A DNA stretch of 64,000 nt from Modestobacter italicus (GTDB taxonomy: Bacteria; Actinomycetota; Actinomycetes; Mycobacteriales; Geodermatophilaceae): NCBI RefSeq assembly GCF_000306785.1, contig NC_017955.1:372001-436000 (forward strand), given 5' to 3'. The notes beneath the pieces were generated by a model, which ran no database searches, was not told the origin of the DNA, and saw only the letters and a list, made by a program, of their open reading frames with translations. The position numbers and the translations under genes were made by a program. Of the stretch, positions 1-7,946 are shown in pieces (positions within the stretch are counted from its first letter, which is position 1; every line of letters begins with the position of its first letter).

Positions 1-474
1 GAACAGCGCCGGGACGCCGAGGGCCTGCAGCTCCTCGTACAGCGGGTAGACCGCCCGGTCGTTGGGCTCGAAGGCCTGGATGCTCGGGTGGAACTTGAAC
101 CCGCGGACCCCGTGCTGCTCGACGAGCCTGCGGGCCAGCGCGATGCCCTTGCTGCCCCGCGCCGGGTCGACCGAGCCGAAGGGGATGAGCACGTCGGGGT
201 GCTCGGCGGCGAGGTCGGCGATCTCCTCGTTGGACAGCGCCGGGTGCCCGGTGGCGTGCTCGATGTCGACGGTGAAGACGACGGCGGCCATGTTCTTGGC
301 CCGGTAGTCGGCGGCGATGTCCGGCACGGTCGGGTTGTACGGGTCGCCCTTGAAGTACTTGGCGGCCGCGTCGTTGAGCTCGTCGTCGAGCGCCAGGTGG
401 CCGTGGGTGTCGGCGTGCACGTGCGTGTGCACGTCGATCGCGACCAGGGCGTCGAGGTCCAGCTGGAGCGTCAC
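1..474 (-). CDS. Amidohydrolase 2 family protein, 5' part only
   Basis: The reverse strand encodes the first 158 residues of a TIM-barrel metal-dependent hydrolase; the gene runs off the left edge. A V-H-T-H-V-H motif at about residues 15-20 is the metal-binding strand-1 signature of the amidohydrolase-2 (ACMSD-like) family. F-K-F-H-P about 115 residues later fits a later metal His. The GTG start at 474 shares a GTGA overlap with the stop of the SDR gene upstream, so the two are translationally coupled. Family members decarboxylate or hydrolyse ring-cleavage or acyl intermediates; the substrate cannot be told. The pairing with an SDR and the nearby acyl-CoA ligase suggest carboxylic-acid catabolism (inference). 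Confidence 0.85.
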   Translation of the reverse strand, partial: MTLQLDLDALVAIDVHTHVHADTHGHLALDDELNDAAAKYFKGDPYNPTVPDIAADYRAKNMAAVVFTVDIEHATGHPALSNEEIADLAAEHPDVLIPFGSVDPARGSKGIALARRLVEQHGVRGFKFHPSIQAFEPNDRAVYPLYEELQALGVPALF

Positions 475-1379
475 TTCGGCGGCTCCGGCAGCTGCTGGCC
501 CACGGTCTGCAGCGAGCCCTCGAACGACTTCGGCCAGACCTCGGCGATGGCGTCGGCGGACCAGCCGGTGCCGTCGGCGAACTCGACCACCACCTCGGAC
601 GGGTGCGACCAGAGCGCGAGCCGGTCACCGCCGATGCCGACCGCCTGCCCGGTGATCCCGGCGGCGGCGTCGGAGGCCAGGAAGGCGACCAGCCCGGCGG
701 CGTCCTCCGGCGTGCCGAAGCCCATCTCCTGGCGGGCGAAGGCCGGCAGCGGCTCGCCCTTCTTCAGCAGCTCGATGTAGGGCTGCACGAAGGGGACGGT
801 CTCGGTCATCGCGGTGGCGGCCACCGGGACGACCGCGTTGACGGTGATCTGCGCGCGGGCCAGCTCCATCGCCCAGGTGCGGACCATGCCGACGATCCCG
901 GCCTTGGCGGCGGCGTAGTTGGTCTGGCCGAAGTTGCCGACCTGGCCGGTGGGGGACCCGACGCAGATGATCCGCCCGCCCTCGCCCTGCTCCCGCATCC
1001 GGATGGCCGCCGCCCGGGTGCAGGTGAACGTCCCGCGCAGGTGGGTGGTGATGACCGCGTCGAACTGCTCGTCGGTCATCTTCCACAGCGTGGTGTCGCG
1101 CAGGATGCCGGCGTTGTTGACCAGGACGTCGAGCCGGCCGAACTCGCCCACCGCCCGGTCGACCAGCGCCTGCGCGGCCTCGCTGGTGCCGACGGGGACG
1201 ACCTCGGCCACGGCGTTGCCGCCGGCCTGGGTGATCGAGGCGACCGCTGCGTCGGCGACCGCCGCCTCGACGTCGTTGACCACGACCGCGGCGCCGCGGC
1301 GGGCCAGCTCGGTGGCGTAGGCGAGGCCGAGGCCCCGCCCGGATCCGGTGACGACGGCGACCTTGCCGGTCAGGTCCAC
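471..1379 (-). CDS. Short-chain dehydrogenase/reductase (SDR)
   Basis: This 302-residue NAD(P)-dependent oxidoreductase shows the classical SDR motifs. The N-terminal T-G-S-G-R-G-L-G binds the cofactor, N-N-A-G follows near residue 88, and the catalytic pair is Y-A-A-A-K near residue 155. The C-terminus is about 50 residues longer than a minimal SDR, as in MaoC-associated 3-oxoacyl or hydroxysteroid-type enzymes. The GTG start at 1379 follows a GAGGAG ribosome site. It is the first gene of a two-gene operon with the amidohydrolase and diverges from the MarR regulator. The substrate is unknown; a hydroxyacyl-CoA or keto intermediate is plausible from the neighbours. Confidence 0.9.
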   Translation of the reverse strand: MDLTGKVAVVTGSGRGLGLAYATELARRGAAVVVNDVEAAVADAAVASITQAGGNAVAEVVPVGTSEAAQALVDRAVGEFGRLDVLVNNAGILRDTTLWKMTDEQFDAVITTHLRGTFTCTRAAAIRMREQGEGGRIICVGSPTGQVGNFGQTNYAAAKAGIVGMVRTWAMELARAQITVNAVVPVAATAMTETVPFVQPYIELLKKGEPLPAFARQEMGFGTPEDAAGLVAFLASDAAAGITGQAVGIGGDRLALWSHPSEVVVEFADGTGWSADAIAEVWPKSFEGSLQTVGQQLPEPPK

Positions 1380-1426
1380 GGGTGCTCCTCATCGGGACGG
1401 GGGTGGTGCGGGCAACGTAGGTGCGT

Positions 1427-1447
1427 ATCGTGGAGGTTGTCAACGAT
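1427..1447. promoter_or_regulatory. Possible MarR operator
   Basis: A short inverted repeat, ATCGT at 1427-1431 and ACGAT at 1443-1447, lies between the divergent SDR and MarR genes and overlaps the MarR ribosome site. MarR proteins commonly bind such sites in their own divergent promoter. The arms are only 5 bp, so this is a weak candidate. Confidence 0.25.
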
Positions 1448-1457
1448 GGAGGTGTGC

Positions 1458-1886
1458 ATGGGTCAGCCCCTGGCCGACGACCTGGGATTCCTGCTCTCCC
1501 GCGCCAGCGGGCAGGTCGTGCGGGCGACGAACGCCGCCCTGGCCGAGCACGGGCTGCGGGTGCGGACCTACTCGGTGCTGGTGCTGGCCTGCGAGGCCGC
1601 CGACGGGCTCAGCCAGCGCGAGCTGGCCACCGTGCTCGGCCTGGACCCCTCCCAGGTGGTGCTGCTGGTCGACGAACTGGCCGCCGCCGGGCTGGTGGAG
1701 CGGCAGGCGGCCGAGGCCGACCGGCGCACCCGGCTCGTGGTGCCCACGGCCGAGGGCCGGCGGGCCCGCGACGCCGCCGGCCAGGCGGCCGACGCCGCCG
1801 TCGAGACCCCCCTCGGCCTGCTCGGGGACGCCGAGCGCGACCGGCTGCGGGACATGCTCACCCGCATCTGGACCGCCACCGGCTGA
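1458..1886 (+). CDS. MarR-family transcriptional regulator
   Basis: This 142-residue winged-helix regulator follows the MarR pattern: an N-terminal dimerisation helix, then S-Q-R-E-L-A-T-V-L-G-L as recognition region and an A-D-R-R-T-R-L-V wing. I chose the ATG at 1458 because GGAGGT (1448-1453) sits 4 bases upstream; an in-frame ATG at 1446 is the alternative. It is transcribed away from the SDR-amidohydrolase operon and probably controls that operon in response to a phenolic or acyl ligand (family knowledge plus context). Confidence 0.88.
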   Translation: MGQPLADDLGFLLSRASGQVVRATNAALAEHGLRVRTYSVLVLACEAADGLSQRELATVLGLDPSQVVLLVDELAAAGLVERQAAEADRRTRLVVPTAEGRRARDAAGQAADAAVETPLGLLGDAERDRLRDMLTRIWTATG

Positions 1887-1914
1887 GGAAGGACCCGAGC
1901 TGCGCCGTCGCCGT

Positions 1915-1938
1915 CCGCCAAAGGCGCGCCTTCGGCGG
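1915..1938. repeat. AAGGCGCGCCTT-core palindrome, copy 1
   Basis: This 24-bp near-perfect palindrome has CCGCC and GGCGG arms around the core AAGGCGCGCCTT. It lies between the convergent MarR and PaaX-like genes. The same element, in opposite orientation, recurs at 20161-20184. No U-tract follows, so it may be a GC-rich terminator or a REP-like repeat. Confidence 0.75.
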
Positions 1939-1968
1939 CGCCGTCGTCCGGGCTCCTCCGGCGACTGA

Positions 1969-2022
1969 GCAGTTGTGGTCGCCGGCCGCGGCGTGTCCGC
2001 GCGTGTCGACGACCAGAACTGC
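1969..2022. repeat. 54-bp palindromic repeat, copy B
   Basis: Arms at 1969-1984 and 2007-2022 pair in 14 of 16 positions and enclose a second, shorter GC stem. The reverse complement aligns without gaps to 58996-59049, with about 44 of 54 bases identical by eye. Both copies lie between convergent genes, which suggests a dispersed bidirectional terminator or REP-like element. Confidence 0.75.
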
Positions 2023-2060
2023 CCACTCGGCGGCGGGACCCCCTCGGGCCGAGGGAGGGG

Positions 2061-2909
2061 TCAGTGGCCGTGGGTGCGGAGGCTGCGTTCCAGGGCGGCG
2101 CGGGCGGCGGGGGCGAGGCCGTCGAAGACCCGCCGGTAGACGGTGCTGCTGACCGCGGCGGGCCAGGCCGGGCCCAGCTGGGAGGCGGGCAGCCCGGGGT
2201 CGGTGCGCAGCAGGGAGAGCCAGTCGGCGCCGAGCAGGGTGAGCTGGGCCAGCGACCCGGCGACCCGGGGCGGGCGGCTCCAGGTGTCGATGAACCAGGT
2301 GTGCGCGGCGCGGACGGCCGGCACGTCCCAGGCCCGGTGCACCAGCCGGTGCACGTCGGTCCCCGGCAGCGGCCGGGCGGCGAAGGCGTCGGCCAGGCCG
2401 GCGACGTCGGCCAGGTCGGACCGGCCCAGGACGGCGACGACGTCGACCGTCCCGGGGGCGATCCACAGCCCGTCCCGCAGGCCGCCGAACCCGGCCCAGG
2501 TCAGCCGCGAGCGGACCCGGTGCCGCAGGTCGCGGCGGCTCTCGGGCACCGAGTAGCTGAGCAGTGTCCACTCGCCCTCGGGGTGCTCGAACGGCGCCGG
2601 CGAGGTCACCCGCTCGGTGGCCCGGCGCAGCACGTCCTCGGCGAGCGGGGTGAGGGCGTACTCCGCCGTCCGGCCGACCTGCCCCCGGGTGAGCAACCCG
2701 CGCTGGGTCATCCGCTTCAGGGTGGCGCGTGCCGCCGCCTCGGTGACCCCGAGGTCGGCCAGCAGGTCGAGCAGGGTGACCGAGGGCAGCGGCGGCAGGT
2801 CGGCGTCCACCACGAGCGCGCCGAAGAAGCTGAGCAGCAGCGACTGGGGCCGGTGCGCGCCGTGCGACGCCGACGGTTCCCCGACCTCCTCGGCCGGCAG
2901 TGCGCTCAT
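2061..2909 (-). CDS. PaaX-like transcriptional repressor
   Basis: This 282-residue protein has the PaaX architecture. An N-terminal winged helix (about residues 20-105, with L-L-S-F-F-G-A-L-V and R-M-T-Q-R-G-L-L) is followed by the PaaX central domain (E-G-E-W-T-L-L-S-Y-S-V-P-E) and a C-terminal helical region. PaaX represses phenylacetate degradation and is released by phenylacetyl-CoA. The ATG at 2909 follows GGGGAGG. It diverges from the branched-chain-type ABC operon that ends with an acyl-CoA ligase, so it probably senses an acyl-CoA made by that ligase (inference). No phenylacetate catabolic genes are visible nearby. Confidence 0.88.
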   Translation of the reverse strand: MSALPAEEVGEPSASHGAHRPQSLLLSFFGALVVDADLPPLPSVTLLDLLADLGVTEAAARATLKRMTQRGLLTRGQVGRTAEYALTPLAEDVLRRATERVTSPAPFEHPEGEWTLLSYSVPESRRDLRHRVRSRLTWAGFGGLRDGLWIAPGTVDVVAVLGRSDLADVAGLADAFAARPLPGTDVHRLVHRAWDVPAVRAAHTWFIDTWSRPPRVAGSLAQLTLLGADWLSLLRTDPGLPASQLGPAWPAAVSSTVYRRVFDGLAPAARAALERSLRTHGH

Positions 2910-2963
2910 CGAGCCTCCCCGTTCTGGCCGCTGATCCCAGCACAGCGGGCCGGATGCGAGGTC

Positions 2964-3009
2964 AAAGCTAGACAGTCTCTTGACGCGCGTCGAGACTTTC
3001 TCTAGCTTT
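2964..3009. promoter_or_regulatory. Nested palindromic operator over the ABC-operon promoter
   Basis: Two inverted repeats are nested. The outer arms AAAGCTAGA (2964-2972) and TCTAGCTTT (3001-3009) are perfect; so are the inner arms AGTCTC (2974-2979) and GAGACT (2992-2997). A promoter reads rightward through them: TTGACG at 2980-2985, a 17-base spacer, then TAGCTT at 3003-3008. The site lies between the PaaX-like gene and the ABC operon. A repressor bound here would cover both promoter boxes, so it is the likely PaaX-like target. Confidence 0.72.
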
Positions 3010-3069
3010 TGCGTGACCTGGACCACGATGAGCGCGATCGGGTCCACCGGCCGAACCAGGAGGACGTCG

Positions 3070-4635
3070 ATGTCCCCGCCCCTGCTGTCCGTCGAGCACC
3101 TCGACGTCGTCTACGACGGCACCATCAGCGCGCTGTCCGACGTCTCGCTGACCGTGGACGAGGGCCAGGTCGTGGCCGTCCTCGGGTCCAACGGCGCCGG
3201 CAAGACCTCCCTGCTGCGCGCGATCTCCCGGGCGCTGGAGCCCTACGGCGGCACGGTCACCGGCGGCACCGTCCGGTTCGCCGGTGAGGACCTGGCCGGC
3301 CTGGACACCGCCGCCGTCGTCGGCCGGGGGCTGGTGCAGGTGCCGGAGGGGCGCCGCGTCTTCCGCGACCTGACGGTGGAGGAGAACCTGCGGGCCGGTG
3401 GCTACACGGTGCGCGACACGAAGGCCCGGGCCGAGGCCCGCGACCGGGTGTTCGACCTCTTCCCGATCCTGGCCGAGCGGCGGGCCCAGCCCGGCGGCCT
3501 GCTCTCCGGCGGCCAGCAGCAGATGCTCGCGATGGGCCGGGCGCTGATGGTCTCGCCCCGGCTGCTGCTGCTCGACGAGCCCTCGCTGGGCCTGGCGCCG
3601 CTGCTGGTCGACCAGATCGGCGAGATCGTCACCGAGATCAACCGGCAGGGCACCGCGGTGCTGCTGATCGAGCAGAACGCGGTGATGGGCCTGCGTGTCG
3701 CCGACGCCGCCTCGGTGCTCGAGGTCGGCCGGGTCACCGCCGCCGGGTCCGCCGCGGAGCTCGCGGCCAGCGACGAGGTGCAGGAGCGGTACCTGGGGGT
3801 CGCCGTTCCGGTCGTGGCCACCGAGCCCGTCGATGTGGCCGAACCGGAGATCCCGACCGCCGAGCCGCCGCAGCAGCTGCGCGTCGAGGGGCTGACCGTC
3901 CGGTTCGGTGGCATCACCGCGCTGTCCGACGTGAGCTTCACCGTCGAGCCGGGCACCGTGCACGCCCTCATCGGACCCAACGGGGCCGGCAAGTCCACCC
4001 TGGTCAACGTCCTCGGCGGGGCCTACCGGGCCACCGAGGGCACGGTCCACTACGGCGACCAGGAGCTCACCGCGCTGCCGGCGCACCGGGTGGCCGGGCT
4101 CGGCGTGGCCCGCACGTTCCAGAACATCTCCCTCGCCCTCGAGGACACCGTCGAGGACAACCTGCTGGTCGGTCGGCACCGGCTGATGCGGTCCGGCGTG
4201 GTCTCGGGCGCCTGGCGCACGCCGCGGGTGCGCCGCGAGGAGCGCGAGCACCGGGAGACCGTCGCCGGCATCGCCGAGCTGCTCGGCATCGGCCACCTGC
4301 TCCGCACCCCGGTGCACACGCTGGCCTACGGCGACCGCAAGCGGGTGGAGATGGGCCGGGCGCTGGCCGCCCGCCCCTCGCTGCTGCTGCTGGACGAGCC
4401 GGTGGCCGGGATGACCCACGGGGAGTCGCAGGACATGGCCGACACCATCCGCCAGGTCCGCCGCGACCTCGGCCTGTCGATCGTGCTGGTCGAGCACGAC
4501 ATGCCCTTCGTCATGGGCCTGGCCGAGCAGGTCACCGTCCTGGACTTCGGCAAGAAGATCGCCGAGGGCACGCCGGCCGAGGTGCAGCGCGACCCGGAGG
4601 TCGTCCGGGCCTACCTGGGGGCGGCTGCGGCATGA
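3070..4635 (+). CDS. Fused branched-chain-type ABC transporter ATPase (LivF-LivG)
   Basis: This 521-residue polypeptide has two complete nucleotide-binding domains. The N-terminal half is LivF-like, with Walker A G-S-N-G-A-G-K-T, signature L-S-G-G-Q-Q-Q and Walker B L-L-L-L-D-E-P-S. The C-terminal half, from about residue 275, is LivG-like, with Walker A G-P-N-G-A-G-K-S, signature region A-Y-G-D-R-K-R-V-E-M and Walker B L-L-L-L-D-E-P-V. In most bacteria these are two genes. The ATG at 3070 has AGGAGG at 3058-3063. The stop shares ATGA with livH. It energises uptake of an amino acid, acid or acyl substrate across the inner membrane. Confidence 0.93.
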   Translation: MSPPLLSVEHLDVVYDGTISALSDVSLTVDEGQVVAVLGSNGAGKTSLLRAISRALEPYGGTVTGGTVRFAGEDLAGLDTAAVVGRGLVQVPEGRRVFRDLTVEENLRAGGYTVRDTKARAEARDRVFDLFPILAERRAQPGGLLSGGQQQMLAMGRALMVSPRLLLLDEPSLGLAPLLVDQIGEIVTEINRQGTAVLLIEQNAVMGLRVADAASVLEVGRVTAAGSAAELAASDEVQERYLGVAVPVVATEPVDVAEPEIPTAEPPQQLRVEGLTVRFGGITALSDVSFTVEPGTVHALIGPNGAGKSTLVNVLGGAYRATEGTVHYGDQELTALPAHRVAGLGVARTFQNISLALEDTVEDNLLVGRHRLMRSGVVSGAWRTPRVRREEREHRETVAGIAELLGIGHLLRTPVHTLAYGDRKRVEMGRALAARPSLLLLDEPVAGMTHGESQDMADTIRQVRRDLGLSIVLVEHDMPFVMGLAEQVTVLDFGKKIAEGTPAEVQRDPEVVRAYLGAAAA

Positions 4636-5525
4636 GCTACTTCCTCGAGCAGGTCCTGAACGGGCTGTCCTACGGCTTGGTGCTGAGCCTGATCGCCGCG
4701 GGCTTCGCGATCGTCTTCACCTCCACCGGGGTGCTCAACTTCGCGCACGGCGCGGTGGTGCTGCTCGGCGCCTACCTCGTCGCGGTGCTGCACACGAGCA
4801 TCGGCTTCTGGCCGGCGGTGCTCGTCGCCATGGCCGGGGCCGCCGTGGGCGGGGTGCTCATCAACGCCCTGCTGGTGCGCCACCTGGCCGACAAGAACGC
4901 CGGCACCGCGGCGATCCTGATGCTGGGCGTCGACATCGTGCTGCTCACCGAGCTGACCCGGCGGATCGGCAACCAGGTGCTCACCCTCGGCGCACCGTGG
5001 GGTGCCTCGGTGGTCCGGATCGGGGACGTCTCGCTGCCCACCGGCCGGGTGATCGCGGCCGGCGTCACCGTGGTCGCCTTCGCCGCCCTCTGGTACCTCT
5101 TCTCCCGCACCGACCTGGGCGTCGGCATGCGCGCCGCGGCCGCCGACGGGCCGACCGCCTCGCTGATGGGCATCCGGCTCTCCCGCACCGCGGCGACCGG
5201 CTGGGCCCTGGCCGGGGTGCTCGCCGCCGTCGCCGGCGTCTTCCTCACCTCCTTCCCCGCACCCGGGGTGGCCCCGACCGTCGCGCTCAGCGCGTTCGCG
5301 GCGATCCCCGCCTGGGTGCTCGGCGGCTTCGACTCCGTCCCGGGCGCCGTCGTGGGCGGGCTGATCATCGGGCTGACCAGCGCGCTGGTCACCGGCTACG
5401 AGGGCGACCTCGCGGGCGTCGTCGGCACCGGGTTCGGCGAGGTCGCCCCCTACGTCGTCATGATCGTCGTCCTGCTCGTGCGGCCCTCGGGCCTGCTGGG
5501 CAGCAAGGAGGCCGTCCGTGTCTGA
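4632..5525 (+). CDS. livH: Branched-chain-type ABC transporter permease LivH
   Basis: This 297-residue integral membrane protein has about eight hydrophobic segments and the LivH N-terminus (L-N-G-L-S-Y-G-L-V-L-S-L-I-A-A-G). A conserved G-V-L-N-F-A-H-G stretch and a cytoplasmic E-A-A-like loop around R-A-A-A-A-D-G also fit the family. It starts in an ATGA overlap with the ATPase gene and ends 8 bp inside livM, so the operon is strongly coupled. With LivM it forms the membrane pore of the importer. Confidence 0.93.
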   Translation: MSYFLEQVLNGLSYGLVLSLIAAGFAIVFTSTGVLNFAHGAVVLLGAYLVAVLHTSIGFWPAVLVAMAGAAVGGVLINALLVRHLADKNAGTAAILMLGVDIVLLTELTRRIGNQVLTLGAPWGASVVRIGDVSLPTGRVIAAGVTVVAFAALWYLFSRTDLGVGMRAAAADGPTASLMGIRLSRTAATGWALAGVLAAVAGVFLTSFPAPGVAPTVALSAFAAIPAWVLGGFDSVPGAVVGGLIIGLTSALVTGYEGDLAGVVGTGFGEVAPYVVMIVVLLVRPSGLLGSKEAVRV

Positions 5526-6675
5526 GCTCCCGCGCCGGATCGGCGGGCTGGTGCTCGTGCTGGTCGCCCTCGCGCTGCCCCTGGTGCTGTCGGACTTCTG
5601 GCTGCAGACCGGCCTGTTCGTGATGGCCACGGCCATCGGTGCGGTCGGGCTGACCCTGCTGGTCGGCGTCGCCGGTCAGCTGTCCCTCGGGCATGCCGCC
5701 TTCGCCGGGATCGGCGCGTACGTCTACACCTGGTCCACCGGTGAGACGACGACGACGGTCAGCGGCGCCGGGCTCCCCCCGGTGGTCGGGCTGGTGCTCG
5801 CCGCGGCGGTGAGCGCGCTGGTGGGGGCGGCCTTCTCACCGGTCGCCGGCCGGCTCCGCGGCATCTACCTGGGGCTGGCCACGCTCGGGCTGGTCTTCAT
5901 CGTCCGGCACCTGCTGGTCAACCTGGACCAGTGGACCGGCGGGTTCACCGGCCGCTCGGTGGAGTCCTTCGCCCTCGGCGGGTTCAGCTTCAGCAACTCC
6001 GACCCGGACTACCTGGCCGTCGCCGGCGTCGAGTTCGAGGGGCTGCACCGGCTCTGGTACCTCTTCCTGGTCCTGGCCCTGGTCGGCTGCTGGCTGGCCG
6101 GCAACCTGCGGTCCGGCCGCACCGGTCGGGCGTGGGCGAACGTCCGGGACTCCGAGACGGCCGCGGCGGCGATGGGCATCCCGGTGGCCCGGGCCAAGGC
6201 GTCGGTGTTCGTCGTCTCCTCCGCCTACGCCGGGGTGGCCGGCGCGATGCTGGCGCTGGCCTACGGCCGGATCGCCCCCGACGTCTTCGGCCTCACCGCG
6301 TCCGTCGACTTCCTGGTGATGATCGTGCTCGGCGGCCTGGGCTCGGTCGGCGGCGCCGTCGTCGGCGCGCTGTTCGTCACCGCCCTGCCGCTGGTGCTCG
6401 CCGAGTACAGCGGGTCGCTGCCGTTCCTGGCCGCGCCCGGTTCCGGCGGGCTGGACCCCTCGACGGCGTCCCGGATGGTCTACGGGCTGGCGATCATCGC
6501 CGTCCTGCTGTTCCTCCGCGGTGGGCTCGCCGGCGCCGCGCGCCGGCTCCGGCACCGCGCCTCCCGCAGCGCACCACCCGCGGCGGGCCCTGCACCGCAC
6601 GACCCGATCAGCACCGATGACGTCGGCCGCCCGGCCGCGGTCACCCCATCACGGTCGAAGGAGACCACCCGATGA
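5518..6675 (+). CDS. livM: Branched-chain-type ABC transporter permease LivM
   Basis: This 385-residue permease has about nine to ten hydrophobic segments and the LivM motifs G-Q-L-S-L-G-H-A-A-F near residue 60 and V-I-L-G-G-L-G-S-V-G-G near residue 275. The GTG start at 5518 overlaps the livH stop by 8 bp. The polar C-terminal tail of about 45 residues is longer than usual and lacks recognisable motifs. The stop overlaps the start of the binding-protein gene as ATGA. Confidence 0.92.
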   Translation: MSELPRRIGGLVLVLVALALPLVLSDFWLQTGLFVMATAIGAVGLTLLVGVAGQLSLGHAAFAGIGAYVYTWSTGETTTTVSGAGLPPVVGLVLAAAVSALVGAAFSPVAGRLRGIYLGLATLGLVFIVRHLLVNLDQWTGGFTGRSVESFALGGFSFSNSDPDYLAVAGVEFEGLHRLWYLFLVLALVGCWLAGNLRSGRTGRAWANVRDSETAAAAMGIPVARAKASVFVVSSAYAGVAGAMLALAYGRIAPDVFGLTASVDFLVMIVLGGLGSVGGAVVGALFVTALPLVLAEYSGSLPFLAAPGSGGLDPSTASRMVYGLAIIAVLLFLRGGLAGAARRLRHRASRSAPPAAGPAPHDPISTDDVGRPAAVTPSRSKETTR

Positions 6676-7943
6676 CGCACCTGCCCCGCGCCCGTGCCCT
6701 CACCCTCGCGGCCGCCACCGCGCTGGTGCTGGCCGCCTGCAGCACCACCGACCCGGGCGAGTCGAGCAGTGACGCGGGGGGCTCGGGCGCGGACGAGGTG
6801 GAGACCGGCAACGGGGTCACCGACGACCAGATCACCGTCGGCGTCCTCACCGACCTCTCCGGGCCGTTCGCGGCCGGCGCGGCCGTGCAGGTCACCGAGT
6901 TCAACGCCTACTGGGACCAGGTCAACGCCGACGGCGGTGTCTGCGACCGGGACGTCGTCGTCGACGTGCAGGACCACGGCTACGACCCGCAGAAGGCGGT
7001 GACCCTCTACCGCAGCATGGCGCCCGACGTCGTGGCGCTGCAGCAGGTCCTCGGCGGCCCGACGAGCGCCGCCGTCCTGCCGCTGGCCGAGCAGGACGAC
7101 CTCTACGTCGGCGGGGTCGGCTGGGCCGGGTCCGCGCTGCAGTACGAGAACAACCAGCTCCCCGGCGCCTCCAACGCGATCGAGGCGGCCAACGCCATCG
7201 ACTACATGGTCGACGAGCTGGGCGTGGCCGAGGGCTCGAAGGTCGGCGTCGTCTACTTCACCGGCGACTACGGCGGCGACGCCCTGCTCGGCGCCGAGCA
7301 CGCCGCCGAGGAGCGCGGCCTGGAGGTCGTGGCGCAGGAGATCACCCCGGCGACCACCGACCTCTCCGCGCAGGCGTCCGCGCTGGCGCAGGCCGGCGTC
7401 GCCGGCGTCGTGCTGGCCGCCGCGCCCACCCAGTTCGCCTCGCTGGCCGGGGTCCTCGCCTCGCAGGGCGCGGACGTGCCGATCATCGGGATGAACCCCA
7501 CGTTCAACCCCTCGCTGCTCACCACCCCGGCGGCCGACGCGCTGCTGGCCAACGCCTACAGCATCACCAGCGTCGCGCCGTACGCCTCCGACGCCGAGGG
7601 CGTGAAGGCGGCCAACGACCTGTACGCGAAGGCCGACCCCGACGGCGCGATCGGCTGGGAGGTCCCGCTGGCCTACGTGCAGGCCGAGCTGCTCAAGCAG
7701 TCGCTGGACGGGGCCTGCGAGTCCGGGGACCTGACCCCGGAGGGCGTCGTCGCCGCGCTGCGCGAGAGCTCCTCGGTCGACACCCAGGGCCTGCTGCCCG
7801 ACGGCCTGGACTACTCCGAGGTGGGCCAGTCGCCGACCACGACCGTCTACCTGTCCAAGGTCGACGCGAACGCGCCGGCCGGGCTCGCGCTGGTGGACGA
7901 GCTCAGCGGTCCCAGCGCGGAGTCCTTCTCCTACGGGAGCTGA
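6672..7943 (+). CDS. ABC transporter substrate-binding lipoprotein (LivK type)
   Basis: This 423-residue extracytoplasmic receptor has an n-region of about 8 residues, a hydrophobic core and the lipobox L-A-A-C with Cys about residue 23, so it should be a lipid-anchored lipoprotein. The mature part follows the periplasmic-binding-protein type I pattern (I-T-V-G-V-L-T-D-L-S-G-P-F near residue 55). A ribosome site GAAGGAGA precedes the ATG. It delivers substrate to LivH/LivM. The downstream acyl-CoA ligase suggests a carboxylic acid rather than an amino acid, but this is inference. Confidence 0.92.
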   Translation: MTHLPRARALTLAAATALVLAACSTTDPGESSSDAGGSGADEVETGNGVTDDQITVGVLTDLSGPFAAGAAVQVTEFNAYWDQVNADGGVCDRDVVVDVQDHGYDPQKAVTLYRSMAPDVVALQQVLGGPTSAAVLPLAEQDDLYVGGVGWAGSALQYENNQLPGASNAIEAANAIDYMVDELGVAEGSKVGVVYFTGDYGGDALLGAEHAAEERGLEVVAQEITPATTDLSAQASALAQAGVAGVVLAAAPTQFASLAGVLASQGADVPIIGMNPTFNPSLLTTPAADALLANAYSITSVAPYASDAEGVKAANDLYAKADPDGAIGWEVPLAYVQAELLKQSLDGACESGDLTPEGVVAALRESSSVDTQGLLPDGLDYSEVGQSPTTTVYLSKVDANAPAGLALVDELSGPSAESFSYGS

Positions 7944-7946
7944 CCG

